Positions 11,106 through 24,440 are shown, numbered from the stretch's first letter. The stretch is 64,000 nucleotides of DNA from Amblyomma americanum (GCF_052857255.1 NC_135500.1:159059689-159123688), one strand, 5' to 3'. The notes: generated by a model not told the origin, from the sequence alone. A program made the numbers and translations.

Positions 11106-12972
11106 GGCATACTACGAAACGACAGCCTCCTCCTTGATCAGAATAAGCACTCGTTGCGGTTCTGCTCGGCAGGTTTACGCTTCACTAAAAGTGATGGTGG
11201 TTTCCGCTATGGCGGACCTTTTCAATGTTAAGTCCAAACACTAATTAAGCATAGCTGTTACGATAGACTCTCGATTCTGACGCACCTATGCATAATGCGG
11301 CCTCCGGCTTCATTGCAATCATCAGCAACTACTAGGAACGAAATAGAAATGGGTTTATGTGTTTGTCGTGGTGCTCTCGATGTTTCAGTAAGTTAACACT
11401 AGAAATTATTTGAAATTTACAAAAGTATTTTCAGCAGAACATGTCATGTAATGGAACTTGTTCTTGCTGGGGTAATTTTTACTCTTTATTTCCTTAACCA
11501 GGTGGCTGTGCAGCGGTCACATCTCTGGTATTATCAACTTTATTCGCCGATGTTTCCTTTGATATTCTGCTGCCGGAGATAAGCGTCACTGTAACAATTG
11601 GTTCTAAAAGACTCAGATATATTATTTTGTGCAATTACCAGCAGTGATGACCATTTTAAAAGGGCCTTTCTAATATATGCACCGTAGGCTGCATTTAACG
11701 TTTCAGAAATGCTATAAAAAACTATCTATCGAGATAAGTTGTTTGCTGCACGGTAACGTAATTGCTTTTAAGATTGCTGCCTCTAAGTAGAACACGATAT
11801 GGGCCCACTAGTGTACAAAAAAAGTCTTTACTGTCTCAAAAAATCTGTGAATCGATATGAATGACCACAATTCACGCTGTAGAGAGAAATAAAAGCATCT
11901 TGCTATGGAATTTGAGCACTTGAGCTCCTCCTACGTGTTCTCGAGGAACCGATTCGGTGGTAAAGTTTGTTTCTTGGCCCTGGCATCATAGGTACTGCCG
12001 TGGGTAAACTGTGGACGTTTTTCATATTCTGGTAGACTAGGCAAGTCTAATCAGTAAGCGGACCGTGATACACTGACTTGGGTCCTTTCATGTACTACAG
12101 GGTCCCCAACAGTGCCATTTACGAGCGTTTCTTTCACAAAAGCAATGACTGTGTTCTTTCAAGTATTAAATGGACATTAACAAGCAACCGCTAAGGTGTG
12201 CCGCACAAGGACTTTAATAGTTCATTAGCTCTCAGTTCAAGAAAAACACGAAACTATGGCCTCTTATAAAGAAAAGTTTTCTGATCAAGTGCGGTTTTAA
12301 AAACAGCTTTCGACACGCATGGAAGTTTAAGCGCAATAAATTTTCAGCCTGTTGTTTTTGTTTTTGCTCCAGACCAGCGGCTTCACGCCATTCAGGAACC
12401 ACCACATACTGTGAGTGCCGCCATACAACCGCGTCCGTGCACATACTGTCACTATGCTGCAGAGTCGTGGCAAAGGCAACCTTTTCTCGCTCCTTCGCCC
12501 CCCCCCCCCACCCCTTCTTGTACCGCCCGTGTTTGCGTCTGGAATCTTTGCCCTGTGTGACGAGGTCGTGTCCTCTGTCATAAAGGAGACCTTTTCACAC
12601 GATTCCGATGGTCTTGACGGGTGCGGTCGGCACCACAGTACCATATAAAAACAAATCATAACGTACACACCATACTATACCACACCGTACCATACCACGT
12701 ACCATATCACAGCATGTTATTCAGCACCATACAGATGTTTGAATATTAAATACAAAACAGCAGACTTAAAGTGTATGTTTAACAAACAAGGAAGGAAAAA
12801 TTCATGCCAAATAATTTTCCTTTCCGGAGATCACCGAAACGCTCAAGCTACTTTGTAAATCATACACACGGTGAATTATGGCCGTGTCTGTGACAGTTTT
12901 GAATTGGGTTTGTTCGAGCGGCATGTCTTACAGAAAAACTTAAGGACGCTTAAGCTTCGCCCTTAAGAGTGG
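11106..12972. other. Unassigned non-coding sequence
   Basis: No gene or known element is seen. It contains a short C-rich tract (about 12,499-12,515) and an irregular run of ACCATAC/CCATACC-like words at about 12,665-12,712. Open frames reach 113 codons on the minus strand near 12.5 kb but have no recognisable domain. Confidence 0.5.
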
Positions 12973-13490
12973 AACGCTACAGCGTGTTGCAGCACTGCCA
13001 GGGGGTCCACGGAACGCCATCGCCCGTTCGGCGCGACGCCTTGCCCGTTAGAGAAATCGCTCTGCTACGGACGGTGAAACGGACGCGCGGAGCGGCAAAC
13101 CACATAGAAGCGCTGCCAGGCGCCTTGCGGAAACAGGCGAGACTCAAGTTGCAGTCGTAGTTCATCTGCACATCGTTCTCATCAAACACAATTCCACGAA
13201 CGCTAGCATAGCTTTCGCGCAGAACGAACGCGCAGCAAGCCGCAAGCTTCGCGGTGAACGCGCTTTGGATGTGCGCTCAGTTTTTCGCCGATCACCGCGT
13301 GATTCCTGCGTGCCCGCACGGCCCGACTGCGCCCGAACGAGACGAGCGGGGGCGCTGCCGTCGCGCGCTATCGGTTGGGGCAGTGGCGTAAATTGCAAGG
13401 AGGAAGAGGAAGATTTTTCGCTCACGGCCAATGCCACCGACAACAACGGCTTTTTTGCGACACGAGCTCCTTAACGCTATCGCGTTAAAA
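12973..13490. mobile_element. CpG-rich dispersed-repeat candidate (possible non-autonomous DNA transposon)
   Basis: The block is much richer in GC and CpG than its flanks. It begins with GGAACGCTACAGCGTGTTG and ends with CTTAACGCTATCGCGTTAAA. Both edges contain a near-palindromic AACGCTA..GCGT core (12,973-12,986 and 13,473-13,486). I recall similar motifs recurring in tick genomic sequence, but that is memory and not a search. No transposase is encoded; open frames inside (60-94 codons) look incidental. It could instead be a CpG-island-like promoter fragment. The edges are set by the palindromic cores and by the compositional change. Confidence 0.4.
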
Positions 13491-16400
13491 ACAACCGGGT
13501 GATTCGCCGAAAATTGTCAACTTCTGTCCATCCTGTCACTGACTTTATTTTCTATTCGTGCAGTAATCATAGTCTAGTTCTCGCTTCTTTGTTCGGGATT
13601 TTAGAACCGCATGCTTGCAACAGCATTGATAATATTTTCCTGAAACGTGGCACATTTCTGCTGATTCCCTGCGTTCACAGTTTTCGTTACTTTTTTGGCG
13701 GTAGTCGAAGTGAGCTTTTCTGTTTCTCTAAATTAACGTTTTATTTGAAAGCGCGAAAATGAAAGGACGGAATGCCGTCAGATCAAAGTTTGCGCTGAAA
13801 ACTTTTTATTAGCTTCCCCTAGAAACATTTCACGGTATACGAGGAAATGGGAAACATCAGCAGATGATGATGTAACATGCACCTAACGAGCGCCAAAGTC
13901 TCGCAGTGACGCTGCCTAACATTCTTTAGAAATTCATTTCATTCGAATGCAGTGCTACGAGAGCTTACTCTAATGATACTTCTATTGATGAAGGACCATT
14001 ACCTTATTTATGCAGTTCATGTGCACCAAAGGAGAGTTATTTTGTGTTCAAGACCAGCTTTGCTAGCACTCGATTGGTATTTGGTACACAACGCGAAGAG
14101 CAATACACTGCAGACCCTAGTGCTCTTTTGTCTTTTCGCATTACTAAAGAAAGAAATAGTTGCACTTGAAAAGTAATAAAAATGTACAATAAACCACAAA
14201 GTTTTCGGTCAATAGCCATATGCTTTTGATTTACTAATTGTATTGCATGGTTCTCCCGCTGCGAAATGGACTGCTAGTCAAGCACAACCTGCTTCTGCGG
14301 TGGGACTGACAGAATAACGGCAGGCTACCAAGGGTATTTGTGTTGGCTGCAGCTACCGCTGAAGGCCATCAAGAACATTTTAGCAGGATGAATGAGCCAT
14401 CATCATATTGATAAGTGGCGACAGCCTGCTAGCTGCTGAACGCTTGAGCACTCTTGCAAAAAAACTCGATCAACCGCAAAACTGCGCATCGGTGAACATA
14501 CTGAACCGTTCGCTGCGACTCTTGTGCTTTTTTGCTTGATTGTTTGTTTTAAAAAGCCAGTCAAAGCGCGCCACACTAGAAAGGTTGCCTCTGACTAAAG
14601 ATTTTTATTCTCATCAGACAGCTCGCAATATTATCCGTGGGTACAGAAAATTACCTCTCATGAGTGCATACTAAATCCTCAATTTTTTAAGAGATCGCAA
14701 ACAGTGCTCCTGTTTTTTTATCTTCGATAACATGGTGCTATGTATTACATTCTTGTCTTTAATAAACGCTTAATAAATGCTTTGTTTTATAAGAGACATA
14801 AAAGAAAATAACATTTCTTTTAATTTCTGCACATTCCTTGAATTAAAGAAATGTTCCTACCAACATTCTACTCAGCAGAAGGAACGTGAAGTTGTTCTTA
14901 CATCTCCCAAAGGTACTCATTTTGTATTTAAATTCTGGCACCGGTGACGGTGAGTTTTCTTCGTTTTCTTGGATACTACAAATGACGGAGTGATGCTTTT
15001 GACGCTTAATGCATTCACGTTTCACAACATTGTAGATTCAAGTCAAATATTCTGTCTTCTGGCGCGAGAAATACGCTTTGATTTCTGAGGAATCCGCACA
15101 AGTTGCGGAGATAAATAGAACTGGAGAATAAAAGCACGTGGTATAAAATCATTTTAAACGACGCAATGAATTGCAGTGCGGAACCTGGTGCTCCAACTGT
15201 AGGGTGTAGGGTGTGTATAGAATTTAAATTGCTGAAAGACCAGTTTTAAGCATTTATGAGAACTTTCTGACATTTTAGGCACAAAAAACATAAACCAGAG
15301 CGGTCACCGTCATTACAGGACTTTAAAAATAGGCAGGAATCCTATCTTATACATTGTTTGGGCAAGGGTAAGGCAGAAAAATGGCAGCTACAAATCAGTC
15401 TTCGGCATTTCGGCGAGGTTTGAAAAGAAAAAAAAAAGCAGCAAAAGCCAACCCTGGTATGAAAGGTATTCTCGAATGGCGTTTGTGCATTTTATTGGCT
15501 GCCAAGCAGAAAGACTCGTTGGAAGTATGCAAAGCTAGCTTACTTTACAGTAATAGAAAGTTGCCCTTCCGATTAAACATTATTGTAAATGGATAAGGAG
15601 CATTGTTGATAAACATACATATGACCACCCTAAAATAGTCAAAGCATTTTTTGCATAACGATTCCATAATTTTGGCATTTAAACCTCATGCTTAATGTTA
15701 CCGCACTGACTTTTTAGAGTCGATGTAGGAGCCTTTTGCATGCGATTCGTGCAATGAACAAATAGGGGCACTTGGTGTTATTTATTTGAGATTACTTGAT
15801 TTATAGCTCCACTCGCAAGTAAGCGATTACTTACCTCTATTTAAGTACACTCAATGTTGCCTCTTAACAAAAGTGTTTGTACAGATACCAGTCCTCAATT
15901 TAAACTTTAGTTACAATCCATCGAAGTTCTAACAGCCAATTATATCTTAACGCGCTAGGCAACAATAGTCCTATATATTTATGAGGTAACATAAGCTATC
16001 AGCCCTCACAACAATGTGTACTTTTCTTGTTTCATGCATTGGTGAGGTAAATATGGAATGTATACTTCTCCGTAAAATTCAGAAACTATCACAGAACGTG
16101 ACCTCTGGTTCCGCGCTCCCGAGCACATTTCAGTACTTTCGCAAAAATTTAAAGATAGTGGAAAATTAAAAAAAGGTTGCATATGCATCCCACCCTAGAA
16201 AAACCACGGGAATCTAAACTGTTACGCTGTCCACAAACTAGGCTCGTCTTTGGCGTCATTTTTTTCTACCAACTTCTTATCTAGTTTTCACCATGCAAGC
16301 AACTTTGCAGGAAACCCATACTCTTTGCACCTAGGCGCTTCAATATAGAGCCTCATTTCCTGCCACGTTAAACCTACACGAGCGGATGCGCCATCGCCAA

Positions 16401-18374
16401 CTTTTGAAAGAATGTTCGCAACCTCATCAGCGCGTACTCACTAGTCAGGGGGCTTTTCCATCTGTAATGACTCCGCACGCCTACTGAACTGATCCAGGCA
16501 GATATATATCTGGCTCGGCCCGATTGCGATGGCAGTACCGTGATATCCAGACGGGAACCTCATCAGCTTTGCGTCACGGAGTGCTTTGATTACCGTTCAT
16601 GAAACTCGTCGCTCACTGCTGTCAGAGTGGAAGCGCATTGATGTTGCTTACCGCCTGGGCTGTTGTGGTCTGCTGTACCGAACACGGGAACACGGTTGAA
16701 AGTAACTGTAATATACCACTGGGAACCTTTTACTAACAAACGACACAATGGAACATGAAGCACCTGTTGCCACCTTCCTGACCCCTTTCCCGTCGGTGAT
16801 TGGAAAAAATACTGCATCAAATATTGTTGTCTTAAAGTTCACCAACTTTTGGGAGGAGGCAGTTCTAGCAATTTCTGAAGTTCAATGTGCTGTTTTTATG
16901 TTAGCGTGCACGTTGTATCATTTGACGGATCTGAAAGTGTTTTGTCACGGTAAAACCGGCAGGTCCTCCGTGTGCGCTTGGGCAGCGTCAGAAAGCCCTC
17001 ATTTGAAGGGTTCTCGAAATTTTTGTTTCCGGAAGCTCCTAAGATTTCGAATGATGAACGCCATCAAGCTCGGTTACTCTGCCCTTTTTTCATAACCCTT
17101 TGAAGAACAGCGAGACTTATGTACTCAAATGCCGGAAAACGCTCAACGGTGCACCTACATAACCCAATTTTCCGTGCTGATTGACAACGAAGAGCGAAAT
17201 AAACCACGGAGCATGATTTCCGCTTTCTCGAATAGGTATTGTTCCTGCTTTGCGTGTTTTTACAAACGGGTGTATGGCTTGGCGGCCCCGTAATAGGCGG
17301 AAAGATAAAATTCAACAATGGTGGTCCTTTATATGGTAATTAGAGCTGTTCGCATCAGAGAACGGCCTCATAATACTTCCTGGAGGTATTCTGAAATTTA
17401 TTGCAAGTTTTTGTGTGCGTCAATAAGAGAAGCGACACAAGAGCAGAGAGTTAAAAACTAATGAAAGAAAACATTTAGTTACAAGGGTTTCACGAGAGGG
17501 TTGTTTGATTGTCGTATGAAAGCACCAATAGCACCGTCACATACGCATCTTTATTTGATATTTTGTGTTAACCCTCTAGAAGTTCGGTTGTGAGCAGATC
17601 TGCGCGGCTACTTAAGGCGTTGTAGTGCTCGAAACCTGGACGGCATTCGTCGCACATTCCACAGTGTGATGCTAGCTAGCTGGTCCTTCTGAGCATTCTT
17701 TTTATAATCATATTTTTCGAGCAACCAATAACCAGTGTTTTTGCGAACCGTAACCTTCTTGCCTACGACGCACGTATAACAAAAACGAAAATTTAAATGA
17801 CCACATACACCTAATAATGAGTGACTGTATGGAAATACCACCCGAAGTATGCAAATAAAGTTTGATTTGTGTCATACTAAAGTGAGTATAGAACAGGTGG
17901 GGATTGAGCAACCTGTGGGTTTCGGTGATCAGTGAGCCCGAAAACCATCACAAGAAAGCAATATCTGCCGCATAACCCACTTTGTAAACGAAGTTTTCCT
18001 TGGCGTTTGTGTATTGCTTTTGATGTCTTTGGAAGGTTATAATCACGTATTGCTTCGTGTCCGTTTGCCTCCATTACAAAGTAGTGGTGAAAAGTAGAAA
18101 ATAGTTTGCTCTAAAGACAATGTTTGAACGTGTAGCGGTCCGTGCAGTGCGCGGTTGGCTGATGCAAGTAATGCCTGAATAAGCCACCCAAAGCTGAAAC
18201 TGTTTTTTAAAACCTTGTGATCTCCGTAAATTGGGTGATTTTGGTATGACGGCAGGGTTGGATATCCTACCTCCTCGAACTTCGCAAAGACAGAAGATTT
18301 TAGTGTTTTAGGCTTAGGCTTATGATTCGTTTAAAAAAAAACGAAAGCGTCCAAATCGTAGGGTATTGCAACGA
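13491..18374. other. Unassigned non-coding sequence
   Basis: No recognisable gene, RNA or transposon is visible. Open frames on both strands are 60-115 codons. The largest (16,748-17,095, plus strand, 115 codons) resembles nothing known to me. A perfect but trivial 14-bp palindrome, CAGATATATATCTG, lies at about 16,499-16,512. Confidence 0.5.
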
Positions 18375-18725
18375 CATTAACTTGAGGACAGCAGAGTGAG
18401 TAGTAGAAAAAGCAAATGATAGCTGTTACCTTGAAGGCATGAAGACACAAAGATCAGTAACGAAAGAAACATCACTTCCTTATAGCTTAGCTATAAGAAA
18501 GCAGAAATAAACATGGCTAGGGCATGTAATTCGAATGCAAGATGATAGACGGCCGTTATGGGTAACGCTAAGGATTCCAAGAGAACGTGAGCGCAGCGGC
18601 GAGCAAGGTGGGCGGACCTAATTAGAACTTTTCGGGGATAAGGTTGCCGCCAATGACACAAGAGGCGGTAAATCCAGGCCAGAGGGTGAGACTTTTGTCC
18701 TGCAGAGGAAGCAGTTAGTCTAATG
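18375..18725 (+). mobile_element. RTE-clade LINE, 3' fragment, plus strand
   Basis: The plus strand carries a decayed end of an RTE-type reverse-transcriptase polyprotein. CTTGAGGACAGC near 18,381 corresponds to the segment after the GAETW box in this family. Downstream the frame reads GHVIRMQDDRRPLWVTLRIP (from about 18,519), matching the conserved WAGHVxR..D.R...VT.WIPRE block, and ends with ETFVLQ near 18,700. Stops and indels interrupt it. The subfamily differs from the pair at 1.4-2.9 kb. No tail could be delimited, so the right edge is approximate. Confidence 0.62.
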
Positions 18726-19289
18726 TATTGTTCCCAAATGCTATATGAACGGCAAGTATGGCCACTTATATTTGTAGTAGCGAACTCTGTTGATAAAGTA
18801 GCATCATTAGTGCTTAGCACATATTTAGCACGAACGCTTCTGTTTACTGTACTGCGGTAAAACACCTACATGAATCCTACAAATCACCAGCCTTGCGATT
18901 AGAATCCTGAAGCAGTGAAATGTTTTACTTTTTTGGTTCATTCCCCATACAGTGCCGTGATATCGTGCACTTTCCTTACTTCAGTGTGATAAGAAATGAT
19001 ACTGCTTATATCTGCGGCAATTTTAAGTTTTTTAATGCATTTCTTTTCAGTCTAGCGCAACGTCACTCCGTGAGCGGCAATCATACTTTGGAAGTCGTGG
19101 CAAAACTTCCTGTTCGTTAGTTATATAGACGTACACAAAATTCTGCCGCACAACTCTATACCGTAAGGCTAAAAGAGTTCTCGTACGCCACGTGCCAGCA
19201 AGTATATTGGATGAGGCACCTGCATCCGCACGGTCTGTACGCGTTTATTTCAGCGTGCGTGCATGCGTGCTGCGTATGTGTGCATGCCC
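18726..19289. other. Unassigned non-coding sequence
   Basis: Low-GC sequence with no recognisable gene or repeat. The single open frame of note (66 codons, plus strand near 18.9 kb) has no detectable domain. Confidence 0.5.
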
Positions 19290-19880
19290 ATGGCTGCACA
19301 AAGAGTGCCATCGGCGCATTCGGTTGCGGCAACGAAAGGGACCAAACACGCCTTAACGGCGGTTCACCCGAGCAGGAAACGACGTCTGCCGTTATCCCGA
19401 GAGGAAACAGGCGTGTCTAGGGCTCTTCTCTTCCCGAGTGGCTCTGTCGCTTCCTGCCTCTTGTAGTCCGGGCAGTATTCGCGAACAGAGCTCCCCGGAC
19501 AAGCCGCAGACGCTCGGCGCTGCTGCTTGGCCGCCCAAACCGCAGGAAATGGCCCAGTGACTTCCTTACGAGAGCAGACGTGCCGTGTCGGGTGCCGGCA
19601 TTCGGGCTTGTCGAAACCGCGCGCTGTTGGCGAAAGCTGCATAGCCGAAAGAAGGCGCCGTCACAACTTCCCCACGGGCATTGCTTTCGGCGGGCGCATC
19701 TGCATACGGGCAGGAACAAGCAGCCACCGGATGCTGAGCGTTCTCTGCCTGTTCGTTTTTTTTTCTCTCATTTCGGGATAACAACGCCTCTGAGCCACCC
19801 CATGATGTGGGCACCTTTGTCATCGTTCGCGCACGTACAACTGCTCCACTCCGTTGAGGAGCCCACCAACTGGAAATAGA
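19290..19880. other. GC/CpG-rich block, unassigned
   Basis: This stretch is visibly richer in GC and CpG than its flanks and therefore shows overlapping open frames on both strands (up to 129 codons), none with a recognisable domain. High GC alone lengthens chance frames, so I do not call a gene. It could be a promoter-like CpG block or an unrecognised dispersed repeat. Confidence 0.4.
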
Positions 19881-22800
19881 GGCACGGGGAATACTATGCG
19901 AATTGCGACAGCAGCTGCTGTAGTTCGCGTGAACAGGTTCAGTAATAATGCGCAAGATCAGGTGCTTTATATTTTTTTCCGTGTCGCAAAACCGACGACT
20001 TCTACGCAGCTGCAGCCTCTGAAAGAAGACAGTTTAAGATGCCCTGTATATACGTGGAATACATGGGATAAATTTTATCAGAGGCTGTGAGACTTATATT
20101 TTGACTGAATAGTGCTTTTTTCTTTTAGTTTAAAATCTGATCCCAGAGCTCATGAAGGGATCAAGAAGTGAAGGCTTCCGCAACTGTTTTGCAAGAGTAC
20201 ACTGAAAAATGCTCTTGCAAAAGTACGCTGGTAATCTGCCTGAGAAAAAATCTTGAAAGATACTCCAGTGGTACATGCCTGTCGTCTGAACATCAATGTC
20301 GTCGTCGTACTAGCGTTGGCACCAGCCACTCGTTCTTAAACCTAGCGGGCTTTCCTAGCAGCTATAAAGTGGGGATCGCTAATGAGTATGGTCAATGTAA
20401 ATCATTGCACTATATTTTTCCAGCCGCGCTTTTCACTAAGCTGCAGTCGTTGACTCCTACTGCAGTTCTTTTTACGGATTTTCCGAACGATTGCGGCCAA
20501 TCGGCTAATGCTAGGCAGAATGAAATCCACATGTTAGGGCACACTGAAAATTCTATGATTAGCTTGTTGTGTCGCGTAGATAGAAACTTGAACATGACAT
20601 AAATAATACACTTTTTTCACTTTCCTAAGTCTCCAATATCACCGAATTTTTGTGCTCTTTGTCATTTTTAAAAAAAGCCCAATTTTTTAGGTTCTATTCT
20701 TTCCAAGATACTGCGCTCCACGTTTCTGCTGCCGAGAAGAGATTCAACCGATAGGGCATCATTGATATTTGTTTTACTTTTCACAGCTGCAATGCGTATC
20801 CAAGAGAAAAAGGCACCGGAGTAATAATATCCGACGCTGCCAGCCTAACTCGAAGCAGGAACTGGCAGAACGAGGAGCCCAACAAAGGGTATCGAATTGG
20901 CCTGCACTAGCCGCTTCATTAATTATCCATGAGTTTTACGAGCTGTAAGCTGTGAACTATTGTGCAGGTGCACCATCTTTGTTTCTCGACCTCTTTTACA
21001 GCTTACCATTAGACAAATAATTCGGAAAGACAAGACGCGTGGTTTTCAGTAAAGCCGAATTTCATCAATACTTCTTCGGTCTTTCTGAGAAATAAAAACA
21101 TTCCAACGAAGGCTATTGGGTCGCCTATTTTAAGGGACCTGAACGGGGTAGACTGATTGAAAGGGGCAGTTTTTGAATGTCAGCGCAGTTAATAAGTACG
21201 TTCATAGGTGTACTGGCGTGGCCAAATATACCGGGAGACGACATTTCTATATATTGGCGGCATCTTTGAGATTCATTAGAATGCGGTTGGTGTTCATGTA
21301 CTGTATTCGCTTTCGCGATGTCAATGACCACAAAAAGGACGAAAACATGATGGGAAAACAAGGTTCTGTTATCTTTTCTTTCAGAGGCCTGCTGGTCCAA
21401 GCGAGAGAGATATTCAGAGGGCGTTATAAAACTTTCGCTGCCTGCCAATGAAATATTCTGGGGATATTTTACAGCGCATCAGTACAAAGAACCGTGCCCT
21501 GAGAAATGTTTTTAAAAGGTATATTCAAGAATTCACTGTGAAACTCCTTTGTGCTTCAGGCATTGTTTTTTTCCTAATTTTATTATGTATGTAGTACAGC
21601 AGTGCTGTTGTGCAAAGACGTCACTGCGAATTCATTAAAGGGAATATGCACTGTGAATTGTGCGGTCACATGATATAAGAACTCCATGACATGAACCTTG
21701 CTAAGGAACTTCAGCGCCGACTACAGAACCTACGCGAAAGCTGCGCACGCGTCTGCGTTTATATAAACTTTTCGGTTGTTTTCCCATGTCGTTAGGCAAA
21801 ACTGTGCGGTAGGCGGCTAAAATTGTGTCCTGCAGCGATATAATAAAATTTCACAACAAATACGAGAGTATCAGTAGATCATCGTTGCGCTAAATACCTG
21901 AGGCGAACACTTGCCATGCCAGTTATTTATTGACAACAGTTCTGAAAAGCAAAATCTCGAGCAAAACAAGAATATCGTGAAGAACAAAAGGTTAGAGCAC
22001 CTTCAGCGCTGAAATGTACCGTCGGCTCAGTTTAATTGGCAGAATTCAGCACACTGAAACCTGAATATATAAAAAAGACACCTCACCAAACAAAAGAGCG
22101 CCCCACTGTATCAACTTAGACCAAGAAAGAAAATTCCTGTCTCATTGTTATGAAGACAAAATTCAAAACCACGTACCGTTGATGCCCTTAGCTAAGTTTG
22201 CAAATTCAGCAAGATATAGGAGAGAAGGTGAAGTGTTCCAGTGTGGACGCGTATACACTTACTTGCCTGTAATCATCAAGTTGAACATGAATGTAAACAT
22301 CAAAAGAAAGTTTCTATTGCTCACTGCCATTAACATAAGGCAAGTGAAAAAAGCCCACGATCTCAAGGAAGGTTACACCAGAAAACGACATAGGCCTTTC
22401 TTTTTATTTACGCTTGGTTGCGTCTTCAAAAAAACACACAGCTTCTTTTTGTTCAGCGCCTTTGCAGGACTCGTAACACGGTTAATTATGGCCTGCATAG
22501 TTCTCACGTTGCAAGACCTGCGGAGGTGATCCACTGAATGTATTGTTAACACGCAAACTCTTGCGAGAAACTTCTAGGCTCAGTGTTGCCAACGTCTGTA
22601 TACTCGGAACAGTTTTGGACAATTTGTCAAAGGTGTTAAGAGTACATTTTGTTAGAAAAGAGTATAGGGGACTTTATTCTCGCGAGGCGTCCTGGTTCCG
22701 CTTCTCCGTAAGTATTCACGAACACAATGTGAATACTGCTTACTTGGTTGCTTTAGTGGGAACGGCCATTAATCTCTGTATACGCAGACAATTCGTAGGT

Positions 22801-23263
22801 CCGCTCGTTCTGTCGTCTAGCTACCTACCTTTTCCTAGCGGCCTGCGATGTAGAACAGTGAGGCGGAAAATAGATGAACATTCAAGAGCTCCTTCGCAAA
22901 ACTCATAACACATTGAAATTTGCGTAATTTTGGGTGCACTAAAATCTCATGTGTGCAGTAGTGTGAAAGGTCGGCACGTGATTATCGTTGCCACAAAGTT
23001 GGCTGAAAGTCAGTTTTGTGTCTTGGTTGAAGCATAAGATAAACTACTAGTCTTCGCCTTTCTCGCAACGCTATGCTATATTTTGGATTTGTAACGTAAA
23101 TGCTGCATTAACCAACGGAACAACCGGAACTCGGCTACACACCAAAAAAAAAGAAGAAATACAAGGTTTAAAAATTCAGGCTTTTTTGAAAAGTTTGGGC
23201 AATGGGATCGACGCCTTAAGATATAGAATCACCTTTTGGCGCATATATTTTCAAAGGAAAGAA
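19881..23263. other. Unassigned non-coding sequence
   Basis: No recognisable gene or element. The longest frames are 144 codons (20,168-20,602, plus, GTG-initiated), 116 codons (22,179-22,529) and 121 codons (22,543-22,908, the latter two also without a convincing start). None shows a known domain, signal peptide or repeated motif, and splice-site context cannot be judged by eye. Confidence 0.45.
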
Positions 23264-23303
23264 ATACCCATGATTCCCATGATACCCATGAAATACCAAT
23301 GAT
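23264..23303. repeat. Short tandem repeat (about 9-10 bp unit, four imperfect copies)
   Basis: ATACCCATGAT-like units repeat four times (ACCCATGAT, TCCCATGAT, ACCCATGAA, ACCAATGAT). The array abuts the 5' edge of the CR1-like LINE fragment and its last unit overlaps the first RT codons, so it may have formed at the insertion junction. Confidence 0.8.
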
Positions 23304-24140
23304 CTGCCCTCTAACATCAAATCTAAACTGAGGTTGTTCGCCGATGATTGCATCGTATACCGCGCCATAACTAACCAAGACGACACGTGCACCCTCCAAC
23401 AAGACCTAAATGCTATCTCACTTTGGTGTGAAACATGGCTCATGCCTTTAAACACGACCAAATGTAAAGTCATGACATTTTCCCGCCTTCGCAACCAGAT
23501 TAAGACACCCTACTACCTCAACTCTACACCCGTTGCCTACACATCATCATACAAATATCTTGGCCTGCACATGACACCATAGCTATCATGGGTTACACAT
23601 ATTGAAACCATTTGCTCCGAAGCCTCACGCGTTCTCGGCTACATGCGGCGTAGTCTCTCCGACTCATCCTCAGACATTAAAAAACTAGCATATCTCACAT
23701 TCGTCAGACCAAAGCTTGAATACGCATCAGCCATCTGGAACCCGTCACAATCATACCTCGCCGCTAATCTCGCAGCCATTCAAAACCGCGCAGCACGATT
23801 TATCACCTCGAACTATTCAAGAAATTCCAGCGTCACCTCAATGAAAAGAGACCTCGACTTGCCGTCCCTCGCATCACGCCGCATCATATCTCGTTTGTGC
23901 CTTCTTCACACATTCTATTATCACCCATGGTCCAGACATGAGCTACTAACAACACCACTAAGAAGATCTTCCCGTTTAAGCCACAGCCAGTCTCTAGCAC
24001 GAATTTCCACCCGTACCCTTGCAATGAGTACCTCCTTTTTCCCCCATGCAATAGTCTAATGGAATTCCTTACCCGATAACATAGCCGAATGCACAGACAG
24101 AAAACAATTCCGCAATAAACTAAAACTTCAGCCATCCTGA
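23298..24140 (+). pseudogene. CR1/Jockey-like LINE reverse transcriptase, C-terminal part
   Basis: A single frame reads NDLPSNIKSKLRLFADDCIV, giving the RT catalytic box as FADD (23,337-23,348). It continues through WCETWLMPLNTTKCKVM, SYKYLGLHM, RPKLEYASAIWNP, AAIQNRAARFI and WNSLPDNIAE to a final stop TGA at 24,138-24,140. These are the palm end, thumb and C-terminal blocks of CR1/Jockey-type LINE polymerases. There are two premature stops, TAG at 23,580-23,582 and TAA at 24,057-24,059, and no frameshift is needed, so decay is mild. The endonuclease, fingers and most of the palm are missing through 5' truncation. No RNase H follows, unlike the 7-10 kb element. Some reading frames here start with TTG only; no genuine initiator is present. 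Confidence 0.88.
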
Positions 24141-24440
24141 ATAGACTGTCCCCTTTGTACTCTTTTGTTACTTAGTTTGGTTCCATTTCTGCGCCTTGGT
24201 GCAATTTTCTTTTGCGCTTGCTTGTTTGCTGTTATTTGACTTAGATGTATGTCTGCATTTTTTACTGTATTTTTTCCTTGCTTTTGTTTTTGCTTGCCTT
24301 CATTGTATTTTGTATTTTGCTCTTCACATTTTTCCACGTTCAAGATTTTGTACATCATGTTAATTCGCCCCCCCCTTATGTAATGCCCTCGGGCCCTTAA
24401 GGAGAAAATAAATGAAATGGAATAAATGAAATGAAATTCA
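24141..24440 (+). mobile_element. 3' UTR and tail of the CR1/Jockey-like LINE
   Basis: The roughly 300 bp after the RT stop is T-rich and ends with GTAATGCCCTCGGGCCCTT, then AAGGAGAAAATAAATG and a short array of AAATGAAATGG-type units (about 24,408-24,436). A brief tandem-repeat tail rather than poly-A is usual for CR1/L2-type elements and defines the 3' edge. Confidence 0.75.

Noticed and set aside
16499..16512. Perfect palindrome CAGATATATATCTG
   Set aside because: A 14-bp AT-rich palindrome is expected by chance in 64 kb and nothing nearby suggests an operator.
20168..20602. 144-codon plus-strand frame
   Set aside because: It begins at GTG, no family or motif is recognisable, and it is within the range of chance frames for a window of this size.
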